Positions 18,874-27,670 of a stretch of DNA of 64,000 bases are shown piece after piece. Positions within the stretch are counted from its first letter, which is position 1; every line of letters begins with the position of its first letter. The notes beneath the pieces were generated by a model. It did no database searches. It had not been told where the DNA came from and saw only the letters and a list, made by a program, of their open reading frames with translations. The position numbers were made by a program, and so were the translations under genes. Origin of the DNA: Modicisalibacter luteus DSM 23508 (lineage in GTDB: Bacteria; Pseudomonadota; Gammaproteobacteria; Pseudomonadales; Halomonadaceae); the NCBI RefSeq assembly GCF_000378505.1, contig NZ_KB899996.1, forward strand, positions 1-64,000, in the 5' to 3' direction.

Positions 18874-19363
18874 TAAGAAAAACAACAACCAGATGCCCAA
18901 GGTCACGAAGAACAACAAGACGTGAACCTGATGAATACCGGTAACAACAACGACAAATACTGGATAGATAATCGCCTGCACTGACACTACAACGACAACT
19001 GTCAAGCCAGGCGAGCCAACTCCAACTAGAACAAGAAGTTGGTCAACCGATAGCTCTATCGGGACGCGACGCTCCGCGCATGAAATCAACAATAACTATA
19101 GGTTTCGTCGGATGAGCACCTTTGGCAACAACGACAACAAGCCGAAGGGAGGCAGACACACTGCCGTCGTGGTTGGATTATTGTTTTGAATACGAGACGG
19201 TCGCACCAGGAAGATCGATAACGACAAGAAGAGTGCTTGCCTGATATATCGGATTGGTGACTGTGGTGCGTATTCAAGGCGATGCGCCATCACGAAGAAG
19301 AAACATCAGCATGGATGCTGAATGATTTGCTTAAAAGGGGAGGCTCACAAGCCTCCCCTTTCT
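18873..19363 (+). ncRNA. crcZ: CrcZ-like Hfq/Crc-sequestering small RNA
   Basis: About 490 nt with no credible ORF but nine clusters of A-rich triplets (AAC, AAG, AAT), all on the plus strand. They lie at 18881-18888, 18908-18919, 18943-18951, 18991-18999, 19030-19038, 19088-19096, 19127-19141, 19220-19231 and 19295-19303. The Pseudomonas CrcZ/CrcY RNAs carry such AAnAAnAA sites and sequester Hfq-Crc, relieving carbon catabolite repression. Position directly after cbrB, the sigma-54 promoter and the terminal hairpin all agree. The gene symbol is given by architecture, not by alignment; primary sequence conservation with Pseudomonas CrcZ was not tested. The number of motifs exceeds the five or six I recall for Pseudomonas. 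Confidence 0.75.
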
Positions 19364-19364
19364 G
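19332..19364 (+). terminator. Terminator of the CrcZ-like RNA
   Basis: An 11-12 base perfect stem (AAAGGGGAGGC / GCCTCCCCTTT) with a small CACA-containing loop ends in TTTCTGC. The U-tract is short but the stem is strong. It separates the RNA region from the pcnB promoter. Confidence 0.75.
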
Positions 19365-19402
19365 CATGCGTCATTGGTATGTCAGCCAAGGCTGACAAGG
19401 CT

Positions 19403-19430
19403 TTGCAAGCCCCTGGGGCTCCGCTACACT
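19403..19430 (+). promoter_or_regulatory. Candidate pcnB promoter
   Basis: TTGCAA (19403-19408) and TACACT (19425-19430) with a 16-base spacer predict a start near 19437. This lies just after the CrcZ-like terminator and before the preferred pcnB ATG. It would exclude starts upstream of 19437. Confidence 0.45.
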
Positions 19431-19465
19431 GGGCCCTTCAGTCCATGGCGAGCCGATATCGCGGA

Positions 19466-20866
19466 ATGCTTAAAGGATTTAGCCGCTTTTTTCACTATTC
19501 CGGTGAAGGTTTGAAGACCCTATTCGGTAACAATCAGGACAGCCGAGGCAACGTGCCGACGCTGAAAATCATTCCTCGACAAGATCATCCGATATCGCGC
19601 CAGATGTTTAGCGATAGCGCGTTGAAGGTGCTCTATCGTCTGCATAATGCAGGTTTCGATGCCTATCTTGTCGGTGGCTGCCTGCGCGATGCCATTCTCG
19701 GCAAGACTCCCAAGGATTTCGACGTGGCGACCGATGCCACGCCCGAGCAGATACGTGATCTGTTTCGCAACTCACGGATCATTGGCCGTCGCTTTCGTAT
19801 CGTGCATGTCCGCTTCGGTCGAGAAATCATCGAAGTCACCACGTTTCGAGGCCGTCCCAACGACGACCATGGCGAACACTTGGCCCAGCAGTCGGAGCAA
19901 GGCCTGCTGCTACGCGACAACGTATGGGGCAATATCGAAGAAGATGCCTTGCGCCGCGACTTTACCGTCAATGCGCTCTACTACAACATTGCCGACTTTT
20001 CACTGCATGACTGGGCCGGCGCAATGGACGACATTGAAAACCGTACCTTGCGCCTAATCGGTGATCCGCAAACACGTTACCGCGAAGACCCGGTACGCAT
20101 GCTGCGCGCTATCCGCTTTGTCGCCAAGCTCGACTTTATCATTGCCCCGGCCACCGAGGCGCCGATCCGCGAGATGGCCCCCTTGCTGCTGCAGATTCCT
20201 CCGGCCCGCCTGTTCGAGGAAGTCCTCAAGCTGTTTCTCTCGGGGTATGCCGTACAGACATTCCATAAGCTGCGTGAATATGGCTTGTTCGCCATGCTCT
20301 TTCCCGAGGCTGAAGAGGCCATGGATGAGCTGCCCTGGGCCAAGGAGCTAATCGTCCAGGCCCTGGCCAATACCGACGCCCGCATTCAGGAAGAGCGCCC
20401 GGTTACTCCAGCCTTCCTGTTTGCCGCTCTGCTCTGGCCCGGTGTTCAGTTACGTTACCAGCGACTGCATGCTGACGGCATGCCCGCGATACCGGCCCAA
20501 CAGACTGCATCGCATCAGGCCGTGTCGCGGCAGCTTCAGCACACTTCCATCCCCAAGCGCTTCAGCCTACCGATGCGCGACATATGGGACCTACAACAGC
20601 GGCTGCCCAAGCGGCGTGGCAAGCGGGCTTTCCAGACCCGAGAGCATCCTCGCTTCCGGGCAGCCTTCGACTTCCTGCTGTTGCGTGAAACCGCTGGCGA
20701 GATTCCCTCGGGATTGGGTGCCTGGTGGGAGGCCTTCCAGCAGGCCGACGAACACGAACAACGCCGCCTGCTGGGCAAGATCGACAGCGATCCGGCCGGG
20801 CAGGCCGATGTACGCAAACGTCGTCCGCGCCGTCGGCGGCGCAAGAATTCCCCCGGCTACGAGTGA
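19466..20866 (+). CDS. pcnB: Poly(A) polymerase I
   Basis: Adds 3' poly(A) tails that mark RNAs, including regulatory RNAs, for decay. The 466-residue protein has the class II nucleotidyltransferase core with VGGCLRDAILG and the catalytic DFDVATDA, followed by the tRNA/PAP head domain (RRDFTVNALYYN, EDPVRMLRAIRF). The tail is very basic (KRRPRRRRRK), typical of PAP I rather than CCA-adding enzyme. The frame stays open to 19322 with another ATG at 19445. The start at 19466 is preferred because it gives E. coli-like length and lies after the predicted promoter. It overlaps folK by 1 base. Confidence 0.93.
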   Translation: MLKGFSRFFHYSGEGLKTLFGNNQDSRGNVPTLKIIPRQDHPISRQMFSDSALKVLYRLHNAGFDAYLVGGCLRDAILGKTPKDFDVATDATPEQIRDLFRNSRIIGRRFRIVHVRFGREIIEVTTFRGRPNDDHGEHLAQQSEQGLLLRDNVWGNIEEDALRRDFTVNALYYNIADFSLHDWAGAMDDIENRTLRLIGDPQTRYREDPVRMLRAIRFVAKLDFIIAPATEAPIREMAPLLLQIPPARLFEEVLKLFLSGYAVQTFHKLREYGLFAMLFPEAEEAMDELPWAKELIVQALANTDARIQEERPVTPAFLFAALLWPGVQLRYQRLHADGMPAIPAQQTASHQAVSRQLQHTSIPKRFSLPMRDIWDLQQRLPKRRGKRAFQTREHPRFRAAFDFLLLRETAGEIPSGLGAWWEAFQQADEHEQRRLLGKIDSDPAGQADVRKRRPRRRRRKNSPGYE

Positions 20867-21351
20867 TGCACGTCGCCTACATTGGCTTGGGCAGCAACCT
20901 CGACGGTCCCGAGCAACGGATAGAACAGGCGCTGACTGCCCTGAACCGAATTCCGCTAACACGCCTCGTCACCGTATCGCCACGCTATGCCAGCTCCCCG
21001 ATCGGCCCGCAGGACCAGCCAGATTTCATCAATGCCGTGGCTTGCGTGTCGACCCGCTTGTCGCCCTTGGCGCTACTCGATCAACTGCAAGCCCTGGAAC
21101 AGGCTCACCGCCGTCGTCGACTGCGTCACTGGGGGCCGAGAACGCTGGATCTCGACGTGTTGACGTTCGACGATCAGTCCCTCGATCTGCCACGCTTGAA
21201 GGTGCCCCACCCCCGCATGCATGAACGCGCTTTCGTGCTGGTCCCCTTGGCGGATATCGCTCCCGACCTGATCATCGAAGGGACACCCCTGCAATTTTTG
21301 CTGACCCATGTCACGCATGGTGGCTTGCGATGCCTGTCACCCCAGAGGTAG
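20866..21351 (+). CDS. folK: 2-amino-4-hydroxy-6-hydroxymethyldihydropteridine pyrophosphokinase
   Basis: Folate-pathway enzyme (HPPK) that transfers pyrophosphate from ATP to 6-hydroxymethyl-7,8-dihydropterin. The 161-residue protein begins with the diagnostic YIGLGSNL, and contains YASSPIG, the QDQPDFINAV block and the HPPK signature WGPRTLDLDVL followed by PHPRMHERAFVL. The start at 20866 overlaps the pcnB stop (TGATG). The pcnB-folK-panB-panC order is conserved in Pseudomonas. folP, the next pathway step, is elsewhere in this window (36.7-37.5 kb). Confidence 0.96.
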   Translation: MHVAYIGLGSNLDGPEQRIEQALTALNRIPLTRLVTVSPRYASSPIGPQDQPDFINAVACVSTRLSPLALLDQLQALEQAHRRRRLRHWGPRTLDLDVLTFDDQSLDLPRLKVPHPRMHERAFVLVPLADIAPDLIIEGTPLQFLLTHVTHGGLRCLSPQR

Positions 21352-21364
21352 AGTTGTGCAGCTT

Positions 21365-21415
21365 TTGTTACCGATCCACACCTGCCTCAGCACGCGGTAA
21401 CAATAACGGTAACAC
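21365..21415. promoter_or_regulatory. Cluster of TGTTACC / GGTAACA half-sites before panB
   Basis: A perfect nine-base inverted repeat TTGTTACCG ... CGGTAACAA (outer ends 21365 and 21403) is followed by a second CGGTAACA ending at 21414. The same TGTTACC/GGTAACA element occurs ahead of the CrcZ-like promoter. No sigma-54 or good sigma-70 promoter could be fixed nearby, so which gene it serves (most likely panB) is inference. Confidence 0.45.
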
Positions 21416-21475
21416 TCCCCTGCATCCCGTGATCGTGGCGGGCAACGCCAGCCACAGGAGACGAGACCTGAAGCC

Positions 21476-22267
21476 ATGAAAAACGTCACTTTGAGCACGC
21501 TGCAGGCAGCCAAGCGCGCTGGCGAGCCGTTCAGCTGCCTGACCGCCTATGACGCCTCGTTCGCCCATGCTGCCAGCCAGGCCGGTATCGATGTGCTCCT
21601 GGTCGGCGATTCCCTGGGCATGGTACTGCAGGGCCATACCAGTACCCTGCCGGTCACCATCGACGACATCTGCTATCACACACGCTGCGTGGCCCGTGGC
21701 AAAGGGCGCAGCCTGCTGATGGCCGACCTGCCGTTCATGAGCAATGCCAGCCTGGAGCAGCTCATGCAGCATGCTGGCGCTCTGATGCGTGCCGGTGCCG
21801 AGATAGTCAAGATCGAGGGCGAGGCCTGGTTGGCCGATGGTATTCGCGAGTTGACCCGGCGTGGCGTCCCCGTCTGCGCGCACATGGGCCTGACCCCGCA
21901 AACGGTCCATCAGATGGGCGGCTACAAGGTTCAGGGCCGCGATGCAGCCCATGCAGAGCGGATTATCGACGATGCCCGCCAGTTGGTCGCTGCCGGCGCA
22001 TCGATCATTTTGCTGGAGTGCGTTCCCGCCAGCCTGGGCCGGGCCATGCGCGAGGCCATCGACGTTCCCGTTATCGGGATCGGCGCCGGCCCCGACGTCG
22101 ATGGCCAGATTCTGGTGATGCACGACGTGCTTGGTGTCAGTCTGGGCCGGATTCCGCGCTTTTCACGAAACTTTCTTGCCGATACCGGCTCGATCGGGGA
22201 TGCATTTCGCACCTATCATGAGGCTGTCAAGGCACGCCGCTTCCCTGCTGAGGAGCACAGCTTCTGA
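21476..22267 (+). CDS. panB: 3-methyl-2-oxobutanoate hydroxymethyltransferase
   Basis: First committed pantothenate step: transfers a hydroxymethyl group from methylene-THF to 2-oxoisovalerate, forming ketopantoate. The 263-residue TIM-barrel protein shows LTAYDASFA, VLLVGDSLGMV (metal Asp), the ICYHTRCV block, KIEGE, and the C-terminal IGIGAGPDVDGQILVMHD motif. Length is normal (264 in E. coli). It is coupled to panC by a 1-base TGATG overlap. The 124-base gap behind folK contains the half-site cluster described separately, suggesting that pan genes have their own regulation. Confidence 0.97.
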   Translation: MKNVTLSTLQAAKRAGEPFSCLTAYDASFAHAASQAGIDVLLVGDSLGMVLQGHTSTLPVTIDDICYHTRCVARGKGRSLLMADLPFMSNASLEQLMQHAGALMRAGAEIVKIEGEAWLADGIRELTRRGVPVCAHMGLTPQTVHQMGGYKVQGRDAAHAERIIDDARQLVAAGASIILLECVPASLGRAMREAIDVPVIGIGAGPDVDGQILVMHDVLGVSLGRIPRFSRNFLADTGSIGDAFRTYHEAVKARRFPAEEHSF

Positions 22268-23124
22268 TGTCTCTACTTACCCTCAACGATATCTCCTCAC
22301 TGCGCCGCGAAGTGCGGGATGCCCGTCGCCAGGGCAAATGCGTCGGTCTGGTACCCACCATGGGCAACCTCCATCCAGGACATCTGGCACTCGTCGAGGC
22401 CGCCAGAGCCCGGGCCGATGTGGTGATCGCGTCTATCTTCGTCAATCCTCTGCAGTTCGGACGTAACGAGGATCTCGACAACTATCCGCGCACGCTGAGC
22501 GAGGACCGAGCTGCGCTCGAGGCCGCCGGCTGCGACATGGTGTTTACCCCGACCAGCCAGATGCTCTATCCCAACGGGCTGGATGAGCAGACCACCATCC
22601 GCGTGCCTCGGGTTTCCGAAGGCCTGTGCGGTGCTCGCCGCCCCGGTCACTTCGAGGGCGTGGCCACGGTCGTTGCCATGCTCTTCAACCTGGTACAGCC
22701 GGACGTCGCCTGCTTCGGCGAGAAGGATTATCAGCAGCTGGCCGTGATCCGCAAGCTGGTCGCCGACCTGCACCTACCGATCGAGATCATCGGGGTGCCG
22801 ACCGTGCGCGCCGACGACGGTCTGGCCCTGTCCTCGCGCAACGGCTATCTCAACGAGGCACAGCGCGCCCAGGCACCGCGCCTCTACCAAGTTTTATGCC
22901 AAGCGCGTGATGACTTAGAGAGTGGTCGCTCGCCAGACGACGTTCTCCGAGAGTCGCTCGGCCATCTCGCCTATGGCAGTCTCAAACCCGATTACCTGGA
23001 GCTGCGACGCGCTGGCGATCTCGGCCCGGTAACCGATACGACCCGCGACGCCGTATTGTTGGGTGCGGTGCATCTGGGCAGTGCCCGCCTGATCGATAAT
23101 CTCAAGGTGGCCCTGCCGCGCTAG
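22267..23124 (+). CDS. panC: Pantothenate synthetase
   Basis: ATP-dependent ligase joining pantoate and beta-alanine to pantothenate. The 285-residue protein has the nucleotidylyltransferase motif [13 protein letters not shown] (HxGH), [17 protein letters not shown], and SSRNGYL near residue 185, which closes over the adenylate. The start overlaps the panB stop. The gene is followed by a 49-base gap and panD, so all three pantothenate-specific genes except panE are together. Confidence 0.97.
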   Translation: MSLLTLNDISSLRREVRDARRQGKCVGLVPTMGNLHPGHLALVEAARARADVVIASIFVNPLQFGRNEDLDNYPRTLSEDRAALEAAGCDMVFTPTSQMLYPNGLDEQTTIRVPRVSEGLCGARRPGHFEGVATVVAMLFNLVQPDVACFGEKDYQQLAVIRKLVADLHLPIEIIGVPTVRADDGLALSSRNGYLNEAQRAQAPRLYQVLCQARDDLESGRSPDDVLRESLGHLAYGSLKPDYLELRRAGDLGPVTDTTRDAVLLGAVHLGSARLIDNLKVALPR

Positions 23125-23173
23125 GGCTTGTTCAAAGCGCATCGGGGCATTACGCAGAAGAAAGAGGACAACG

Positions 23174-23554
23174 ATGTATACCGTCATGCTCAAGGCCAAG
23201 CTCCACATGGCCCGTGTCACTCATGCTGTACTTAACTACGAAGGCTCTTGTGCCATCGACGGAGAGCTGCTCGACATGGCGGGCATTCGTGAAAACGAGC
23301 AGATCCAGATCTATAACGTCGAAAATGGCCAGCGTTTTACAACCTATGCGATTCGTGGCGAGGAAAGGTCACGAATCATCTCGGTCAATGGCGCCGCTGC
23401 CCACCTGGCCAGTGTCCAGGACCGCATCATCATCTGTAGTTACGGCCATTACAGCGAAAACGAGCTGGACGATCACAAACCGGCCCTGATCTACCTGCAG
23501 GAGGGCAATCAGATCAGCCACACCAGCCGCGCCATTCCCGTCCAGGTCGCCTGA
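23174..23554 (+). CDS. panD: Aspartate 1-decarboxylase proenzyme
   Basis: Makes beta-alanine from L-aspartate for pantothenate. The 126-residue proenzyme has the self-cleavage pair Gly24-Ser25 in YEGSCAID; Ser25 becomes the catalytic pyruvoyl group. The conserved Lys9, Tyr22, NGAAAHL and YGHYSE blocks are also present. An AGAGGA ribosome-binding site precedes the ATG. It is the last gene of the pan cluster. The roughly 170 bases after it contain an imperfect hairpin (GATGGCT/AGCCATC) without a U-tract. Confidence 0.97.
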   Translation: MYTVMLKAKLHMARVTHAVLNYEGSCAIDGELLDMAGIRENEQIQIYNVENGQRFTTYAIRGEERSRIISVNGAAAHLASVQDRIIICSYGHYSENELDDHKPALIYLQEGNQISHTSRAIPVQVA

Positions 23555-23724
23555 CATCATTGCGGTGTTTGATGGCTGCAAATGAAGGGTAGCCATCCAC
23601 GCACGAGAATCTCCCACTACGACCAATCTACACGCAACATGCCACTTTTTAGCGATTGCCGCGATGCACAACAGTCTCCTATGCTGAAGGTGTAGTCGTC
23701 TGCCTTCGTTTCAAGGAGTTTCGC

Positions 23725-24903
23725 ATGCAAGACGTGGTCATCGTCGCGGCTCGCCGCACTGCCATAGGTACCTTTGGCGGCTCACTCGCCACGACCCCTG
23801 CCACCGAGCTGGGCGCCAAGGTAATCAGGGAGATTCTCGCCAGTACCGGCGTTTCGCCTGACCAGGTCGATGAAGTGCTGCTCGGGCAAGTCCTCACTGC
23901 CGGTGTCGGCCAGAACCCAGCACGCCAGGCCGCCATTCTTGCCGGCCTTCCCGATGCCGTTCCTGCCATGACTATCAACAAGGTCTGCGGGTCGGGGCTC
24001 AAGGCTCTCCATCTGGCTACCCAGGCCATTCGTCTTGGCGATGCAGATCTGATACTTGCCGGGGGCCAGGAAAACATGTCGCTATCGCCGCATGTCCTGC
24101 CCAATTCTCGCACTGGACAGCGCATGGGCGACTGGAAGGCCATCGACACCATGGTTCACGACGGCCTGTGGGATGCGTTCAATCAATATCACATGGGCAT
24201 TACCGCCGAGAACCTGGCCGAGAAGTACGGCATCACCCGCGAGCAGATGGACGAGTTTGCCGCCGCCTCCCAGCAGAAGGCCGGCGACGCCATTGACAGC
24301 GGACGCTTCAAGAGCCAGATCGTTCCCGTAGAAATTCCCCAGCGTAAGGGCGACCCACTTGTCTTCGATACCGATGAAGGCCCACGCAAGGGCACGACGG
24401 CAGACAAGCTGGCCGGCATGAAACCCGCCTTCAAGAAAGATGGCACGATCACCGCCGGTAATGCCTCAACGATCAACGACGGGGCTGCCGTGGCCATGCT
24501 CTGCTCCGAAGCCAAGGCTCGCGAGCTCGGCCTGGAGCCACTGGCACGCATCAAGGCCTACGCCAACGCCGGTGTCGATCCAGCGATCATGGGCATTGGC
24601 CCGGCGCCGGCCACACGTCGCTGCCTGGACAAGGCCGGCTGGTCCATCGACGAGCTGGACTTGATCGAGGCTAACGAGGCGTTTGCCGCCCAGGCCCTGT
24701 CGGTCAACAAGGAACTCGGCTGGGACCCCGCCAGGATCAACGTCAACGGCGGTGCAATTGCGCTGGGGCATCCCATTGGCGCATCGGGCTGTCGTGTCCT
24801 GGTCACGCTGGTGCATGAAATGATTGCGCGCGATGCAAAGAAGGGACTGGCCACGCTCTGCATCGGCGGTGGGCAGGGGGTCGCACTCGCCATCGAAAGG
24901 TAA
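23725..24903 (+). CDS. Acetyl-CoA C-acetyltransferase (thiolase)
   Basis: 392-residue biosynthetic-type thiolase that condenses two acetyl-CoA to acetoacetyl-CoA, or the reverse. It has the acyl-acceptor cysteine in [10 protein letters not shown] (about Cys88), the GGQENMS segment, the catalytic NEAFAAQ and [14 protein letters not shown], and the C-terminal CIGGGQG cysteine. In Halomonas such enzymes act as PhaA in polyhydroxybutyrate synthesis or as AtoB in ketone-body use. No phaB or phaC is adjacent, so the pathway is left open. The ATG at 23725 has an AAGGAG ribosome-binding site. A possible promoter is TTGCCG-N18-TATGCT at 23656-23685. Confidence 0.92.
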   Translation: MQDVVIVAARRTAIGTFGGSLATTPATELGAKVIREILASTGVSPDQVDEVLLGQVLTAGVGQNPARQAAILAGLPDAVPAMTINKVCGSGLKALHLATQAIRLGDADLILAGGQENMSLSPHVLPNSRTGQRMGDWKAIDTMVHDGLWDAFNQYHMGITAENLAEKYGITREQMDEFAAASQQKAGDAIDSGRFKSQIVPVEIPQRKGDPLVFDTDEGPRKGTTADKLAGMKPAFKKDGTITAGNASTINDGAAVAMLCSEAKARELGLEPLARIKAYANAGVDPAIMGIGPAPATRRCLDKAGWSIDELDLIEANEAFAAQALSVNKELGWDPARINVNGGAIALGHPIGASGCRVLVTLVHEMIARDAKKGLATLCIGGGQGVALAIER

Positions 24904-24953
24904 TTGGTAGAAAGCCGCTGTGCTCGGCCATGATTAACCAAGCGATTTACGCA

Positions 24954-24988
24954 AAACGCCCCTGCAAGCTTAGCCTGCAGGGGCGTTG
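24954..24988. terminator. Bidirectional terminator between the thiolase gene and pnp
   Basis: A perfect ten-base stem (CGCCCCTGCA / TGCAGGGGCG) is flanked by TTGTATT on the plus strand and TTTTGCG on the minus strand. It serves two convergent genes. Confidence 0.75.
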
Positions 24989-25026
24989 TATTACCGCTTT
25001 TTTGCCAGCATGTCGCTGGTGCTGAC

Positions 25027-27150
25027 TTACTCGGCCAGGGTGGCTTCGAAAGCGGCTTTTTCCTCGGCGGTAATTTCCTTGATCGACAGCTTTACACGGT
25101 TGCGGTTATCGATGTCGAGGACCTTGACGATGACTTCATCCCCTTCGTTGAGGAAGTCACGCACGTCATTGACGCGCTCCGGCACAATCTGAGAAATGTG
25201 CACAAGGCCGTCGGTTCCCGGCATGAAATTGACGAACGCACCGAAGTCGGCGATCCGCACTACCTTGCCGCGATACAGCTTGCCAATCTCGGCTTCGGCA
25301 GTAATGCCGAGTACCGTATCGATGGCGCGCTTGGCGGCGGCCTTGTCGTCTGCATAGATGCGTACGGTACCGTCGTCATCGAGATCGATGGAAGCGCCGG
25401 TATCCTCGCAAATCTTGCGAATCGTCGCGCCCCCCTTACCAATGACGTCACGGATCTTGTCCGGATCGATCTTGATAGTCGCCATGGACGGCGCGTTGAC
25501 GGAAACCTCCGCACGGCTCTGGGCAATCACCTGGTTCATTTCGCCAAGAATATGCAAGCGAGCATCATGGGCCTGTTGCAGGGCAGTTTCCATGATTTCC
25601 TCGTTGATGCCCTCGATCTTGATGTCCATCTGCAGGGCAGTGACCCCTTCGGCAGAACCGGCAACCTTGAAGTCCATATCGCCGAGGTGGTCCTCGTCAC
25701 CGAGAATATCGGTCAGCACGGCGAAGCCGTTGTCATCTTTGATCAGGCCCATGGCGATCCCCGCCACCGGCGCCTTGAGCGGCACACCAGCATCCATCAG
25801 AGCCAGTGAAGAGCCGCATACCGAGGCCATGGAACTGGAGCCGTTGGATTCCGTAATCTCGGACACAACGCGGATGGTGTAGGGAAATTCCTCATCACTA
25901 GGCAGCATGGCCTGGACCCCGCGACGCGCCAACCGGCCATGACCGATTTCACGACGCTTGGGTCCCCCCATGAAGCCGGCTTCACCCACACTGTACGGAG
26001 GGAAGTTGTAGTGCAGCAGGAACCGATCCTTGCGCTCACCTTCCAGCGACTCGATCAGTTGCGCATCGCGCAAGGTCCCCAACGTGGCGATGACCATCGC
26101 CTGGGTCTCGCCACGCGTAAACAGCGCGGAACCGTGTGTGCGCGGCAGCACGCCAACTTCAATATCCAGCGGACGAACGGTCTTGTTATCGCGTCCATCG
26201 ATACGCGGTTCGCCCGCGATCACGCGGCCTCGCACGACACGCTTTTCGAGGCTACCGAAGGCGGCGCTGACTTCCTCAGGCGTGAACTTGCTCTCCTCGC
26301 TGCCGGCAAGCTGTTCAATGGCTTCGGCCTTGAGTTCTGACAGTGCATCCTGACGCGCCATCTTGTCGGTGATGCGGTAGGCATCGCCAACCTTGGCTTC
26401 GAAAGCCTCGGCCACGGCATCCTTGAGCACGGTGTTCTCCGGCTCAGGTTGCCAGTCCCACTTGGGCTTGCCTGCCTCGGCAACGAGTTCATTGATGGCC
26501 TGGATGGCGACCTGCATTTCCTGGTGGCCGTAGAGTACGGCCCCCAGCATCTCGTCCTCGAGCAATTCCTTGGCTTCGGACTCGACCATCAGCACGGCTT
26601 TCTCGGTGCCAGCCACTACCATGTCGAGTTCGGAAGTCTGAAGTTCCTCGACACTCGGGTTGAGGAAATAGCCACGATCTTCGGTAAAGGCCACGCGCGC
26701 GGCGCCGATCGGACCACTGAACGGTATACCGGAAATCGCCAGCGCCGCCGAGGTGCCGATCATTGCGGGAATATCGGGATCCTGATTGCGGTCAGCAGAC
26801 AACACGGTACAGATGACCTGGACTTCATTCATGAAGCCCTTGGGGAATAGCGGGCGGATCGGGCGGTCGATCAGGCGCGAGGTTAACGTTTCCTTCTCAG
26901 TCGGACGTCCTTCACGCTTAAAGAAGCCACCGGGAATCTTGCCCACCGAGTACGTTCTTTCCTGGTAATGCACCGACAGCGGGAAAAAGTCCTGGCCCGG
27001 CTTCATGTCTTTCTTGGCCACAACGGTGCACAGCACTACGGCCCCGTCCATGGTGACCTGCACAGCGCCGGTGGCCTGACGGGCGACACGCCCGGTTTCG
27101 AGGGTAACGGTGCTCTGACCGTACTGGAATGTTTTCTTGACCGGATTCAC
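25027..27150 (-). CDS. pnp: Polyribonucleotide nucleotidyltransferase (PNPase)
   Basis: 3'-5' phosphorolytic exoribonuclease, a trimer in the RNA degradosome. The 707-residue protein shows two RNase PH-like domains ([17 protein letters not shown] in the first; the second with FPPYSVGE and the [13 protein letters not shown] phosphate site). An internal helical domain lies between them. KH domain [11 protein letters not shown] (about 563-573) and a C-terminal S1 domain [15 protein letters not shown] follow. The start is GTG with an AAGGAAG ribosome-binding site. It sits downstream of rpsO with a strong terminator between them, the standard rpsO-pnp arrangement in which PNPase autocontrols its leader. 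Confidence 0.97.
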   Translation of the reverse strand: MNPVKKTFQYGQSTVTLETGRVARQATGAVQVTMDGAVVLCTVVAKKDMKPGQDFFPLSVHYQERTYSVGKIPGGFFKREGRPTEKETLTSRLIDRPIRPLFPKGFMNEVQVICTVLSADRNQDPDIPAMIGTSAALAISGIPFSGPIGAARVAFTEDRGYFLNPSVEELQTSELDMVVAGTEKAVLMVESEAKELLEDEMLGAVLYGHQEMQVAIQAINELVAEAGKPKWDWQPEPENTVLKDAVAEAFEAKVGDAYRITDKMARQDALSELKAEAIEQLAGSEESKFTPEEVSAAFGSLEKRVVRGRVIAGEPRIDGRDNKTVRPLDIEVGVLPRTHGSALFTRGETQAMVIATLGTLRDAQLIESLEGERKDRFLLHYNFPPYSVGEAGFMGGPKRREIGHGRLARRGVQAMLPSDEEFPYTIRVVSEITESNGSSSMASVCGSSLALMDAGVPLKAPVAGIAMGLIKDDNGFAVLTDILGDEDHLGDMDFKVAGSAEGVTALQMDIKIEGINEEIMETALQQAHDARLHILGEMNQVIAQSRAEVSVNAPSMATIKIDPDKIRDVIGKGGATIRKICEDTGASIDLDDDGTVRIYADDKAAAKRAIDTVLGITAEAEIGKLYRGKVVRIADFGAFVNFMPGTDGLVHISQIVPERVNDVRDFLNEGDEVIVKVLDIDNRNRVKLSIKEITAEEKAAFEATLAE

Positions 27151-27242
27151 GTGACTTCCTTCAACTTGTCTGTTTCATGTTTGGGCCTTTTGACTCGGCG
27201 ACCATTTTAGGAGTTCACAGGGTCAAGAGCTACCAGCGGCCC

Positions 27243-27280
27243 ATAAAAGAACAAGCAACCCCGTGGGGTTGCTTGTTCGA
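27243..27280 (-). terminator. Terminator between rpsO and pnp
   Basis: On the minus strand a 14-base perfect stem (GAACAAGCAACCCC / GGGGTTGCTTGTTC) with a two-base AC centre is followed by TTTTATGG. It lies 20-50 bases after the rpsO stop, as in E. coli, where read-through and RNase III processing in this interval feed pnp. Confidence 0.85.
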
Positions 27281-27301
27281 AGGTCTTGCGTTGTTGCGGT
27301 C

Positions 27302-27571
27302 TTAGCGACGCAGGCCCAAGCGCTGGATCAGCGACTGGTAGCGCTCGAGGTCCTTGCGCTTGAGGTAGTCGAGCAGCTTGCGGCGCTGGTTGACCATGCG
27401 AATCAGGCCACGACGGGAGTGGTGATCCTGCTTGTTGGTCTTGAAGTGATCCTGCAGGCCGTCGATATTGGCGCTCAGCAGGGCGACCTGAACTTCGGGG
27501 GAACCGGTGTCGTTATCACCACGACCGTATTCCTGGACGATTTCAGCCTTTTTCTCAGCAGTCAGTGCCAT
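27302..27571 (-). CDS. rpsO: 30S ribosomal protein S15
   Basis: Primary 16S rRNA-binding protein of the small subunit platform. The 89-residue protein matches the universal length, with the conserved [19 protein letters not shown] and RRKLLDYLK blocks. GGAG precedes the ATG. The 99-base gap behind truB holds hairpins that may be an S15 autoregulatory site. It is the penultimate gene of the rimP-nusA-infB-rbfA-truB-rpsO-pnp cluster. Confidence 0.98.
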   Translation of the reverse strand: MALTAEKKAEIVQEYGRGDNDTGSPEVQVALLSANIDGLQDHFKTNKQDHHSRRGLIRMVNQRRKLLDYLKRKDLERYQSLIQRLGLRR

Positions 27572-27611
27572 CTGTTTCTCCAGTAAGCAATATGCCTAAA
27601 CGATGAATGTC

Positions 27612-27661
27612 GGAGACCACGCATATTTGCAGTCTCCATGGGTCGGCCACCAATCGGTGGC
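27612..27661 (-). promoter_or_regulatory. rpsO leader hairpins, possible S15 autoregulatory site
   Basis: In the minus-strand leader a stem GCCACC/GGTGGC (27661-27646) is followed by a longer stem GGAGAC...GTCTCC with an inner GCA/TGC pairing (27637-27612), ending 40 bases before the rpsO start. S15 represses its own mRNA in many bacteria through varied leader folds. These hairpins could be such a site or simply a weak terminator of truB. Confidence 0.35.
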
Positions 27662-27670
27662 TGGGATCGC

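Noticed and set aside
18835-19092. Minus-strand ORF of 85 residues, very hydrophobic with runs of valine
   Set aside because: The valine/leucine runs are just the reverse reading of the AAC/AAG triplet motifs of the CrcZ-like RNA. There is no ribosome-binding site and the composition is low-complexity.
19086-19293. Two further minus-strand ORFs of about 63-65 residues in the cbrB-pcnB gap
   Set aside because: They lie antisense to the motif-rich RNA, overlap each other in different frames and have no family features.
21416-21475. Possible sigma-54 promoter before panB (GTGGCGGGCAACGCC)
   Set aside because: The GG to GC spacing is 8, not 10 bases, so it does not fit a -24/-12 promoter.
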